Source: Mesocentrotus franciscanus
Taxonomy: Eukaryota; Echinodermata; Echinoidea; Camarodonta; Strongylocentrotidae
Assembly (NCBI GenBank): GCA_037976565.1
Contig: CP137686.1
Coordinates: 1,270,646 to 1,334,645 of the forward strand
Reading direction: 5' to 3'
DNA: 64,000 bases
Shown here piece after piece: positions 24,974 through 37,100 of this stretch. Positions within the stretch are counted from its first letter, which is position 1, and each line of letters starts with the position of its first letter. A program made the translations under genes and the position numbers. Below the pieces are notes generated by a model. It was not told where the DNA came from. It did not search any database and worked only from the letters and a program-made list of their open reading frames with translations.

Positions 24974-25914
24974 GTAAGTGTTTCCACGCGGTAGATGTTT
25001 GTCGTTAAGCATGTACAAACCAGGCTCCCGTTGCATGAAACTTACCACTGGTGATAATGTCGCCATCAGTATTAACTACCAAGGCAACATTATATAACAC
25101 CCAATCAAATCAAGGTTTCCATGGAATTTACCATCAATGGTAGGCTTTACATTCACAGCAACAAAATTAAACGGAATGCGTTTTTGCGGGTACTTGAGAT
25201 TTAATAGAGGATGGAATCTTGTTACCCTGAATATCAACATCATGACAATATAGCAACAACTACGACACAAACTTTCCCAACTGAATATAGGATACTTTTA
25301 CTTGAAATGTTACACTGCTCCAATCCACCCCGGGGAAGGACCCGGGTATTACTTTCGAATCTTTTGATCAATTTATACAAGTATCTGCACCTGAAAACAA
25401 CCCAAAGTACTCTCTGCATAGGGGCCACCAACAGACGAGAACTTGTGTACATCCCCACAGCCCGTAAAGTGCGACAATGTTCCCTGCATTAAACAGGCGA
25501 ACAGAGTTTACCTTCTCATTTGGAACTGTGAGTACAGGATGTACGTATAACACCCCACTGCATACAAAGAAGGCAAACAGTTCCACTGCATAAAACAGGC
25601 GAACATATGCCTACTTTACAGGCGGGTACATGTTATAAATAAACGACAGGACGGAATGCCTGTTATCATCGGGGCCCCAACCGGAAACCAATAAAATAAA
25701 TAAATGAGCTCTGCAAGATACAATGGCCAACTAAAATAATCCAATTCATATTCTCAAAAACACAACCTTCCCATGAGGTATTTTGGAGCAGTGTGTAATA
25801 CACATAATAACCTTTATATGTATATATTAACATATATACGCCTACACATATATATATGCGAAGAGGCAAAAATGACAATTTTCCGCCACACGGGCACCGC
25901 CCGCCGCCACTGAG
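24974..25914. other. Intergenic or 3' intron of gene A, nothing recognised
   Basis: The terminal exon of gene A may lie here or further on, but no acceptor plus open frame could be supported. Short diverged repeats are present, for example AAACAGGCGAACA at about 25493 and 25592. Confidence 0.5.
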
Positions 25915-26365
25915 CGTATATATTATTTTTACGTACATTACGTATTCAATTCAAAACTTTTACCAGCGTCACTTCGCTAAATAAACTTGAAAATTCAGTT
26001 TCTTACAACAGCTTAACATGCAGGTATATTTCCATATATATATATATATATGCAAACATTTTACTTGCACTAGAATCCCTAAGTATTCGTATATATTGTT
26101 TTTACGTGCATTACGTATTCAATTAAAAACATTTATAAATTTCAATTCTCTGAATAAACTTGAAAATTAAATTTCATTTGCATCTGCAAACCATGTACTT
26201 GCACTAGAGTGCATAGATATTCGTATATATTAATTTTACGTACATTCTGTATTCAATTCAAGACTTTTATAAATATCAATTCTGTAAATAAACTTGAAAA
26301 TTAAATTTCTTATAACCACTTGACATGCAGGTATCTTCACATCTGCAAACATTTTACTTGCACTA
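25915..26365. repeat. Diverged tandem repeat, three copies
   Basis: Three copies (starting near 25925, 26098 and 26230) share ACGTATTCAATT, AAATAAACTTGAAAATT and CATTTTACTTGCAC in the same order. Unit spacing is about 170 and 130 bases. Confidence 0.7.
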
Positions 26366-26639
26366 AAGTGCCAATCTAACTAATATATATTGATTCTCAT
26401 ATAATCATTATAGGCTACCATTAGCTTCTTTGTACTTCTCTTTTTATACCTACTCCAAAATATGCAGTATATAACCGTGTACGTTAAGCGCGAAATACCT
26501 ATTTGATTTTACGAGCTCCACCCAACGCAAACGGGGGTTCTCGAGCCTGTGAGTGAAGCTCTGCGACAGGTTCATTTCAGCCAAGCCTAATATTACGCAC
26601 AATACTCCTATACGCTTTGGCAAATAATCACATGCTGCA

Positions 26640-27395
26640 TATAAACAATTTACTAACCTGTTATGCACAACAGTATTGTTTTACCACATACCAACTACTG
26701 TAATGTTATATGGGGTAATACTTACAAGACTAATTTATATAAAATTCATATTCTTCAAAAACGTGCTGTTCGTATTATTACCAATTCTAACTATATGACT
26801 TCAAGTGTTCCCTTGTTTTATGATCTGAAATGTTTGCCGGTCTTTGATCCCATAAAATTAAACAATTTAGTATTCATGTTCAATTTTCATAAACAAGAGC
26901 TCCCATCAATATTTAATAACATGTTTAAAACAAATTCTTTTTTCATTCTTATGAAACCAGAAATAAATCGAACTATCATTATCCTTTTGTACGCACTTCG
27001 TTGACCCAACATACTTTAAGATTCCGGGGTATACATAATTGGAATTCCTTACCTTACAATGTAAAAAAACAGTTCAACTCTAACAAAATTCAAATATTCA
27101 TGTAAACAGTTATTTTTCAAACGCATGATGTGCGCTGAGTAGATTTCTCTGTACAATGTTCTGCCTGTGGTGTGTGTTGGTGTGTCCGTGTGCTTGTGAA
27201 TGAATGAGGTTGGGTGTATGTTTGTTCCGATTAGTTTTACAATATTTTATTACAATTTGCTTGTTTGTTTATTTTTGTACAGGGCCCCATTCTCACAAGC
27301 TTTGCTTATCTTGGGGTCCTTCCGATTTTGCTGTTCATTTTTAATGTATTGTTTAATTTGAATTTTAATGGAAAATAAATGAATTGAATTGAATG
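26640..27395 (+). mobile_element. LINE 3' fragment
   Basis: The translation shows NYCNVIWGN, LQKRAVRIITNSNYM and LPSIFNNMFKTNSF, the same C-terminal region as the fragment at 12548-13080. The 3' end has an AATAAATGAATTGAATTGAATG tail. It is 5' truncated and frameshifted. Confidence 0.8.
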
Positions 27396-27599
27396 TAAGT
27401 CCCCAAGATAACCACTATTTGTACAATTAAAATTTCTACATAAAAATGCATCATAATCGAAACAAGTCACCGCAAAGCATAGCATCCCCTCGCAGGGTAC
27501 ACATGGCCTATATACGTCAGAACCAGTTACATCCATCAGACTATACTTTTATATTACCAGGGAAGGAAGTTAACCACATTCTCACATATATAATTATTA

Positions 27600-27631
<32 letters not shown>
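27600..27631. repeat. (GT)n microsatellite
   Basis: A run of about 15 GT units at the left edge of the 145-bp tandem repeat. Confidence 0.9.
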
Positions 27632-27632
<1 letters not shown>

Positions 27633-28435
27633 ATATTTAATGAGTTATGACCTGTCACATTTACCTACATACTCGGAAATCGAACTTAGGCTGTATTTTG
27701 AAACCATGTACCTTCATATTAAATTTCGTTAAAATTCATCAAACATTTAAAGTTATCGAATGGAAACCAGATACGCATATTCAATGAGCTATGACCTTTG
27801 ACCTACATACTCCAAAATCGAACTTAGGCTGTGTTTTAATACCATGTACCTTCATATCAACCTTCGTTAAAATCCATCAAACATTACTAAAATTATCGAT
27901 CGGAAACCAAATTGGCATATTTAATGCTCGAGCTATGACCTATGACCTACATACTCGGAAATTGAACGTAGGCTGTATTTTAATTGCTACCATGTACCTT
28001 TACATCAAATTTCATTAAAATCCGTCAAACATTACTAAAGTTATCAAATGGAAACCAGATTCACATATTTAATGAGCTATGACCTTTGACCTACATACAC
28101 GGACATTGAACTTGGGCTGTGTTTTGATACCATGTACCTTCATATCAAATTATATTAAAATCCGTCAAACATTACTAAAATTATCGATCGGAAACCAGAT
28201 GTGTATTTCTTCGCATATTTAATGAGATATGACCTTTGACCTACCTACTCCGAAATCCAACTTAGCTTGTATTGTGATACCATGTACCTTCATATCAAAC
28301 TTCATTAAAATCCGTCAAACGTTACTGAAATTATCGATCGGAAACCAAATTTGTTACGAACGGACGCACGGAAGGAAGGACGGACAGCAGCGTTATTATA
28401 TCCCTCCGACGTCGTCGGCGAGGGGATAATTAACT
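27632..28435. repeat. Tandem repeat of about 145 bp, five copies, with DR1-like motifs
   Basis: Units start near 27632, 27776, 27916, 28063 and 28212. Each reads from CATATTTAATGAGCTATGACC through CGAAATCGAACTTAGG, CCATGTACCTTCATATC, TTAAAATCCGTCAAAC and GAAACCA. Three units contain TGACCTTTGACC (27792-27803, 28080-28091, 28230-28241). The array ends in a CGGACGCACGGAAGGAAGG stretch and CCTCCGACGTCGTCGGCG (28406-28424), which looks like the end of a dispersed invertebrate repeat. Confidence 0.85.
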
Positions 28436-28439
28436 TGAC

Positions 28440-29055
28440 TTAACAAAAACTCAGTCTGACTGTGATATTCACCTTTCAGACTACCATCAATCTTTGCCCA
28501 ATCCAACTTTCCTTTTCTTACCTTATTCGCCCTGTCCTTATGACCCTGCAGGTGTCCTAAATCCCTTTTTAAAATTATTTTTAAATCAATTGGAATATTA
28601 CCTAATGTATTAAACTTATATTTTATCTGAATATCCTCAATAAAAGCATGAGCATTTGCTGTACTAATGCAATGATCCAACCAAAACGTAATATGCCAAA
28701 ATTCGCTTGCATACGTATATTATCGGCAAATAAACTTCCAGACTTGACAAAATGTCATTGTCGCCACGAAAGGCCTTCAAAAGATTTTCCGAAAAGTTAT
28801 AACTGATCAGAAATGTCAGCTTTCCAATCGCCAACTACATGTATAAAAACAATAATGGTATCCAACTCATCAGCAGCTGAAGCAATATCCTATCCTCTGA
28901 AAAAATTGCTTTCATTATCGATACTTTAAAAGGGGTGTAAATATTAATAATAACGAATTTCATATCATCAATTTTAAATTCGATTTCTACTGTCCAATCA
29001 ACATTTAATCTAACTTCACTAATTAAGTGTTCATATTGTGCCATAATATATCAAC
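28440..29055 (-). mobile_element. LINE endonuclease-domain fragment, minus strand
   Basis: The minus strand encodes VEIEFKIDDMKFVIINIYTP (about 28990-28930) and later LDHCISTANAHAFIEDIQIK (about 28680-28620). These are the NIYTP and LDHC regions of the apurinic-like endonuclease of non-LTR elements. Frameshifts separate the parts; no RT follows within this fragment. Confidence 0.6.
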
Positions 29056-31870
29056 CCCACCAGGTATATGAGCTTAACATATTAATCTCAACCCATCACC
29101 TAATTTGTTAATTTCATTTAACTATATACCTTTTAGCGATTTAAGGCTTGAGCAAATAGGCCCATTAACAAAATTAATCGTGAACAAATATCTTTCATTT
29201 TAACAATAACATGAATAAATTTTAAAACCGAAAACAGTATTAAGTGACAGACGCCGTTATGAACACGGGCGAAACCAAGCTCGTGAAAACAGTCTACAAA
29301 TAATTTAATAACAAATTAGAGTGAACCACAACAAAGAACTGGAATGCAGTCTTTCCAACGTTCGTCGACTCGCGAATAAGGCTTTGAAGGAACAAGTCAT
29401 TTCTTGCCAAAAGATGTATTCCATCGGCATCACTAGGAAACAGCTCGTGTCGCTCGTGCGCGAAGCCCGAATGATCCAATGAACGACCCCCAATTCTGCG
29501 GCATATATTCCTGGCATGCTTGTTAATACTAGCCGCGTTTCAGAATTATTTGGCTGTTCGTCATTGTCGAAACCTGTGTAAATCCTTCGTGGCAACACAT
29601 TGGACCAAATGCTGCGGGAATCGGGGAGGAGCGCGAAGGCGGCTAACCAGTGTATCATATCAACCTACGACAAGAATAAAAAGAAAAACTTCCGGCAGCT
29701 TATTGTTCACCAACATTCGACTTGTGTCATATCTAGAACCCTTCCCATTTACTATTGTCCATAAGCGCCCGCTTATTCAAACACAATCGGCTGTAGAGGG
29801 ATCTGGTAACTTTGTCTTAGATCCTTAAAGCTAACATTAAAATTAAAAATTCTTAAACCTTTAGCTCAATGAGGAACCCCCCCCCTTTTTTAATTTTTTT
29901 TTAAAAATAATATATATAGACTTTATATACATATATATATATTTTAAATACAATACCATATCAAAGACACTGAAAACACGCGGGGCCATGTATCTCAGAT
30001 TTAACAGTGTTAGGCGATCCCTTTATATTTAATAGCCGCTTTAATAGGGCCTAAGTCAAATCACTGCCATGCAATTTATTCGTTCAAAATTAAAATGACA
30101 TCTAACATCGTTGATCTTCGTCCGCCTTATGAAACATGTACCAATTAACTCATACTGGTTATACGTACGTAAAGAAGTGAATATGGATAAACCATCGTCA
30201 TACTTAACTTTCCTCTCGGAGGTACCTTTGTAGATTCCGAGAATACGTCCCAGTATGAACAATCCGCTACGCCGTATACTCTGTAGAACCAAGTCCAATT
30301 AAAATTGAAACTTTTCCTCTGTTAAAATCCGATGTGAAATCCAAGTATAATAATTTTCCAGTACGAAGTTTCCTCAGGCTCAGTAAAGCCCAGCTAAATT
30401 AAATTAATTTGCCACCAATTAATGTATACATCCATCCTCTACAAAATCTGCAAGTTGAATGAGAATTCTCACACCAACACCGTGGAAACCCAATACATCC
30501 CGGCTAATACCGTTCCATATATAGATTCGAAACATACCTCGCCCAAATCCCGTTTATAGCTACGCGCACAATCATGAAAGATACCGCGCGGCTAACACAA
30601 AGGGTGTCGGAATGTTATTGTTTCTCGCAAGATGCCGCTAAATCTCATCACAAAAGAGGAGCCGCTAGCTCCTGACGCGTGCTGTCACTGATGAATGTAA
30701 ACCATTTATATCGCCCTACGTACGATAAAATTCCTTATGAAACAAGGCCGAGATCTTCCCCACTTCTTTGTGGGCTAGAGGTTAGTCTAGTTGTTATCAA
30801 TGTGTATTGTGCATACATAGGCCTGCTAAGCAGACAACCACATTTGCAACTCTTTCAGCATCTATAGGCCTACATCTGACAGGGCAGCAAGATAATTTCC
30901 GATTTAGCTAGGAGCCTTGATGATTCGTGGACGTGGTGATCTACTATTAATTTCTCTTGCACTCATGTAGATGTGGATCTAGTATAGACACTGCATTTAA
31001 ATTTGAGACAATGAATTTGATGTAATAGTTAGAATATGTATAATTCATAAATGTATTTGGCACTAATCTGTCCCATATAACATAGAAGGAGTCTTATGTA
31101 TAGCTTACATAGGAGAAAGAGAAAAGGGAGTATCATGACATGTGCTATAGATCCTCATTCCAGCCCCTTTTCAGCCCTTCGATGAAACATGAAAGGCTCC
31201 TCCACCGGCCTACGACCCCGAGTGGGTGAATTGACTGTCCACAAGCAGTGTCGATAAATAATTCAGATATCAAATGTCAGTCCTAGAGAAAATAGTAATC
31301 ACTCCTATGTCACAGACATTCAAAACAATCTCTCTTTCTCTCCCTTCCATTGTACTTTTTTTGTCAAATGTATGTATCCTTCATTTTGAACATTTGCTAA
31401 ACTGTTTTATGCTTTGAGAAATATTGAATAAAGACTTTATTTGGAGAAAAAAATGCTGTTATCCAGTCAAATATGCCTATTTGGCAACTGGCGATGATTT
31501 TATTACCCTCCAAAGATTCCAGGAGCAAGGGGGCACTGGGCAGAGATGCTTCATCATAAGCGACCCAACACTCCTAGTGCCAGAAGCGACTCGTTAAGCA
31601 GGTATAAAATGATTTAAAATGAATTCAAAGGTATTATTTGTTTCTAGCTTCTATCAGGTACATAAGAACTATAATGGCTTTATGGCCTTTTGCCTTAGTA
31701 CACTGTTATAAAATAAAATATGTCCTGATTAAACGCGTTCCGAGGAAAAATGATTTTAGATCCAGGATGGATTTGGCGTTTATTGTAATTTGCGATAAAA
31801 CACTCTCCGTGTGACCCGGTACTTAAACCAAATAGGGGCCTACGTTCAGACCAAAAAATCATTAGTAAAA
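29056..31870. other. Stretch without a recognised gene
   Basis: Short open frames on both strands near 29290-29830 overlap each other and match no known domain that I recognise; the DNA there is more GC-rich than its surroundings. A LINE-like 3' end (AATATTGAATAAAGACTTTATT) lies near 31422-31443. Nothing else could be supported. Confidence 0.5.
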
Positions 31871-31874
31871 CTAA

Positions 31875-32110
31875 TTGTAGGGCCTCAGGAAGAAAAGCAA
31901 TGAGACTGATGAGGCTTCCATGGGTAAATAACAGTTATTATTATCATAATAGTTATTATCATTATCATAATTATTATCAATATTATCATAATTGTTATCG
32001 TTATTATTACATTGTCATTATTATAATAATAATAATTATTATTATCATTATAAGTAGTAGTAGTAGTATTGCTGTTGATTTTGTTATTATTATTATCATC
32101 GTACAGTTTC
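31875..32110. repeat. SINE 3' remnant followed by a trinucleotide microsatellite
   Basis: Bases 31877-31930 (AGGGCCTCAGGAAGAAAAGC to GGGTAAATAA) match the 3' part of the SINE at 35719-35960. A long ATT/ATC-type run continues to about 32100. Confidence 0.7.
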
Positions 32111-32480
32111 AGCACGTTGCTAGAGGAGGAGGAGGGTCGCTTTCCGAAACGTTGTAAGCTGCCCTGTCTTGTACTAAATTTCTTCTTCTATTTGTTGAAC
32201 AACATAGAATGAAAAGATTGTAATATACCCTTGTTGTTTATTAATACTTAAGTCAATTTAATCCATTGGAAAGTATTTCTCAATAGCATGAGGTGGGCTC
32301 GCGTCACATGTCCTGCTATTACATGCCATTTCAACATTCAAAGGTAGTTTGTGAGTCAATTACAAGGTTCTTGCAAGGAGAGAAAAGACCATTTTAGTAT
32401 TTTGTGTCGAGTTTAAATATGTTTGGTGAGTCTCAGACAGATATTTATAATAATTTTAATTTCTTTAACGTTCATTTCAG

Positions 32481-32562
32481 ATGGCGCACACATTCCCGGT
32501 TCAGTTCGTGTGCATAAACGGACCTTCTCAACTTCTAGACACGTACCTGACAGAGTTCAAAG
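32481..32562 (+). CDS. Candidate upstream exon of gene B
   Basis: The segment lies between TTCATTTCAG and the donor TTCAAAG|GTATAT. Read phase 1 in, phase 2 out, it gives HIPGSVRVHKRTFSTSRHVP and joins the 34104 exon in frame. It has no domain match. Another frame opens with ATGGCG but does not join in frame. This is a weak call. Confidence 0.25.
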
Positions 32563-32619
32563 GTATATCGCCTGCCTTTCTCTTGTTTCCCATGGACTTA
32601 CCCTGATTACTTCAGTTTC

Positions 32620-33760
32620 AGTTTAGTTTCTTTTATTTCACATGAACAAAAACAATAAATTAACAAAACATAGCATATTATTCGTGAACAATAAAGACAT
32701 CTACACAGCGTAAGTTTGTATTGCATTTACACTAAATAATTTCGAAGTTACATGTGAAAAAAGGAACTTAATAAAAAGCTTATAGCCCGTAGAATTTAAG
32801 TTCCTCAGAATAATTTTGACACAGTGTCATTCATAATAAGGTAGAAGTATAATAATAAAAAAGCAAAGTATACAGACAAAAACAATGAAATGATATGGAT
32901 GATGAATGTAAGGAAAAAGAGAAATAGGAAGAGAAGGTAAAGAATGGAGGTCAGAAGAAGAATGAAAAGAGAGAAAAGGAAGGTTTAGAATAGAATGTTC
33001 AAGGTTCAAGATCAAAGTTGCCCCAGTAGTTTGGTCCTGTGTATGAAATTGTTTTTTGGGCGAAAACTGTCCTAGTTAGAGGAAGATGATAGTTTGCACG
33101 TGTTGCATGTCGTGTTTGGTATGTGCAGGGAGATGATCATCTCCCTGGTATGTGCGTATAGCGTCATTTTTTGTAAAGAGTTCAATTATGGCTGATGGGA
33201 GTTCTTGGCGAGACAACTGAAAAATGAATATGCCGAGATTTGAAAGATATAAATCTTTGACTTTTAAAAGTTTGTCTTTCGAAAATAAAGGGTCGGTGTG
33301 TTAGCAATAGTTAGCATTATTTATTACTCTGAGTACACGTTTCTGTTAAAGAAGTATTCTATTAATATATGTGGTGCTTGAATTACCCCAAGCAAGAATT
33401 CCATAATGCAAATACGGCAGTATTAGGGTTGAGTAAAGAGATAATAATATTTTGTGAGGGAATTGAAGTTTGAATTTGTTTATAACACCAATATTTCGTG
33501 AAACAAGTCGGCAGAGTACATCGTTGTGTGTTTTTCATGATAGTTTGTTGTCAAAGTATATTCCAAGAAATTGTATAGATTGAACACAGTCAAGGGCTGC
33601 TCCATTTATGAATACTTCACCCGGAAGTGAGTCAATAATATTGCTAATACTTGTAATAAGAATTGCGAAAACTGACCTCAATTCATTTATTTCCACGAAA
33701 CTCATAAATACAGTCAAATATGTAAAACAATGCAGAAAAAAAATCAAATTATTATATTAA
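32620..33760 (-). mobile_element. LINE 3' fragment, minus strand, upstream of gene B
   Basis: The minus strand at about 33610-33540 reads PGEVFINGAALDCVQSIQFL followed by GIYFDNKLS, the conserved strand after the RT catalytic core. Further degenerate C-terminal sequence runs to a 3' end near 32620. Inactive. Confidence 0.7.
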
Positions 33761-34103
33761 AAATAAATATATGCAGTAAAGAACAATACATAACATGATA
33801 ATTGAGTATATGTGGAGGGACTAGCAAAGGCCGAAGACCTATCAAGGGCTTATCCCGGGATAAGACTTGCCATACTAATTACTTTATATTTTGTTGACAG
33901 CTTCTACACCTTCTCTGAGATTATTTTCGAAAACACTTACTGGATAGTCATATAAAATGTCATCATGACGATCAACTGAATCAACAGATCTTTCTTTTTC
34001 TTCAAAAGGATAAATGAATCTCGTGTTAATAATATAATCGTAGATTGCTATGGATAAAAAGTATCTTTTGTCTGTACTCTACAATTTCGGTCTTTCATTT
34101 TAG

Positions 34104-34138
34104 AATTCTGAGTATTGACGAGCATCATGAAGATGAAG
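34104..34138 (+). CDS. Gene B exon: 35-base linker
   Basis: Between CATTTTAG and GATGAAG|GTAGGC. It encodes about ILSIDEHHEDE, acidic like [10 protein letters not shown] of gene A exon 6, with equal phases. Confidence 0.7.
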
Positions 34139-37100
34139 GTAGGCATCCCCTTTATTGGGGGGGGGGGGGGCAAGTGAAGAAATGGATGATGTTCCAAAGT
34201 GCGGTAATTGAATCATGTTTACATGTTCGTTTTCATACAATATCAATGAAACGACAATTAAAAAAAATACCCGTAAGTAAAAGTGAAATGCAAGAATGTA
34301 ATATACAACATAATCTTTTATGTATTATTGTTTAGTGTTATTGTAAAATCACTCTTTAAAAAGTCCAACAACCTCAATGTTGGTAAGTAGGATTTTATTT
34401 CGGGAAAAAGGCGCTATATAAATCCAGTAATTATAACTAGCAGTGTACCCAAAATAATTTACAGAAAAAGAGCAATACAGGCAAGCCATTTTTGCATGGA
34501 TGGAATCTGGAGAAGGAGTAAAGCTGGCGGATTTGAGACCGCATGAGTACACTTCAAAACCTACAGATGACGAGAGACAAATAATAGAGTCCGTTCACCA
34601 TATCTCTTTACCGAGCGCCCGCCTGGACGAAATCCCACTTCAAACTCTTGAGAGCAGGGATGATTTGAGTGGGGATACTGACGTGATTCGGCTTGAGAAG
34701 CATGGTATTGAAGTAAGAATTCCACCAAATGAAGCCTACAGAGCAAAGGATGTCACCGTCGAACCAATCCATGATATTCCACCTGAGTTGGTGCTGAAGG
34801 AAACGGAAGCCATCATTTCCGTCGGCTTGAGGATGTCGCCCTCCGATGCAACCTTTGACATTCCGGTAAAAGTAACGATGCCCCATTGTGGTACATTCAC
34901 AAAGCCAGAGGCTGCGGAAGTCGTCATTTATTATCGCAAGAGTGGTAAAGTCTGGTCTTTCGCAATTTCTCTCTTTCTCTATCTGTCCCATTCACATTGC
35001 CATTCATAAAATAAAAGTTATACATCTTATCTAGGAAATTATTTACACACGTATTAAAAGTACAAGTTAATTGTACTTTTTACACCCTAAAACATGAAGT
35101 AATATTGTTTGGGTTGGGGCTATTTGTTTCTTCTCGAAATTCCGTTAATGATTACTAATTAAAGGCTAATATATAAGGTGGTCTTTAGCGACTATAAGTA
35201 TTATAATAATTTTTCGTGAACATATAGATTTTGACATGCAAGTATATGATTGTATGAAATGATAGTTGTGCTAATGGTTTTGGTTAAACATTTAATAGAT
35301 ATGTTGTTTATTACTTGCATGAATAGCTTCAGAAAGTTTTACGGCTATTCTTTCTACCAACGAGAGCCCGCGCTGTGTTGTAAGACAGCGCGACCTAGAT
35401 ATCTACATGGACCACTTCTCAGAATTTTGGATTGTAGCTGTCTTCACAAGGCTATTCATTGGAAAACGTGTTATTTGTACACCATATATTCCTGTGTCAA
35501 CTCCGAAGAATGAAGAACACATGTTGTTTGTCCATGTAAGAGATGAAAACATCGGAAAAGTAGAGGTTAGCTTTTTTTTTCTTTTCGTCTTATCGCCTTG
35601 TTCTATTTTTTCCCCTCTCATTATCGTCACATTTTGCTTTGCATTTATAGTACCCATAAAACGTTCAGGTACGGTCGTCAACATTCATCAAGTTAAAGTG
35701 TAAACAGATTACATGGATGTGTTGTGGTATAGTGGTACATTCACTTGACTCTCAATCCAAGCCTTTGGGGGTTTGAATGCTAGCCAGATACTGACGTCCT
35801 TCGGCAAGACATTAATCCACAATTGCTACTCTCCACCCAGATGTAAATGGGTACTTGGCAATGATAAGGTAACAATAATTGGAGGGCCCGCAGGAAGAGA
35901 AGCATTAATACTGATGTGCCTCCCTTGGGTAAATAAGACCCAGTTATTGTCACGTTTATAATGCCCTGCATCTACCAATAAATTGGTTTTATTCTATGCA
36001 ATTATCATGTATCCGTTAATTGTTGTGCATGTTTGCTCAACAAAGTGATGTTTGACCCAAAATGCCAATATTGTTATCATTTTTTTTAAATTATCATCTT
36101 CATTATTAAGGTTGAAATATCTCTAGTAATGTTTGCAGATTCTTATTTTCGGTATATCCTCAATAAGACTTTTGAATTCTAAACTTCAGCAGTTTTGAAT
36201 TCGATATAATTATTCATGTGTCAATCTCATCTTTTCTCTATATATGTTTATTTTTGTTCTTTCATTTCCCCCCTTCTCTCTCTAAGACTTAAAATATACT
36301 TTGTTGAGTCGAAATGCATTGAGTGAAAAAGCATTTGAAATATTCGTTACTTTTTCTTTACATTATCATTTTCAAGGAACAGCCTGGATATATGGCTCCG
36401 ATCACCGGAGAGCAATTCTTAGTTAGGTGGCGTTTTGGAGAATTCAGGATAACTTGCAAAGAAAGCTCCCCCATGGAAGACGAGGTCACGGTAACGTTCA
36501 TATGAGCAGTTTGAATCAACCTGTTTAAAGTTGTCATTTATTTGGATTGCTCAGTATCAGTTGAGTAAATGAAAGTCCGACAATCACTGCCCCAAATCTA
36601 AGATTTTAAGAGTTGGGGAAATGCCCCCCCCCCCTTTGCAATTAAGACTACATGTATTCAATATTCGATAGAATTAGATAATGACTTTTGTGGGAAATCT
36701 AATATAGTAATTTATTGATTGACCACAGACTACGTTAACAATAATTTGTCAATTCGGGAGTTGGGGCAATTTATGGTTGGTTATCTGCAGTTTGGCAATT
36801 CCAATTGTCAAAAATTAGTTGGTAAACTTTTAACCTAAAATGCATTGGACAATATGTTACCTAAATTCGTCAATATTTTGGTCAACTCGTACAACAAAAA
36901 TAATTTATATAATAACATGTTCAATATATGACAGAATGGTGAAAATATGGTTCAACATATTAGTTGACGATTAAACCGTTTTTGTCCGATCCTGCAGCCT
37001 TATTCTTTAAAGAGATCTAACAACTTTACAAATTCATTTTCCAAGGTAGCTAGGATTGAAATAAATGAGTCAGCATGTGGGTCATTCCAATACTTCAAAT

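Noticed and set aside
27632..28350. CRISPR-like array of regularly spaced repeats
   Set aside because: Whole units repeat without unique spacers, the units are diverged, and the DNA is from an animal genome.
29294..29828. Three overlapping open frames on both strands (61-117 codons) as a gene
   Set aside because: Neither strand shows a domain, splice pattern or compositional bias strong enough; one may belong to the 5' part of the minus-strand LINE.
32423..32562. A signal-peptide-bearing first exon for gene B
   Set aside because: The frame has a hydrophobic stretch but begins at TTG, has no ATG and meets a stop just upstream, and the hydrophobic part is the pyrimidine-rich tract of an acceptor.
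35250..35513. 87-codon plus-strand frame over the gene B UPA exon
   Set aside because: It is the wrong frame; the homologous frame with GKRVICTPYIPV joins both neighbouring exons in phase.
35719..35790. A tRNA gene
   Set aside because: Box A and B are present, but no clean acceptor and anticodon stems could be drawn; the downstream body shows a SINE.
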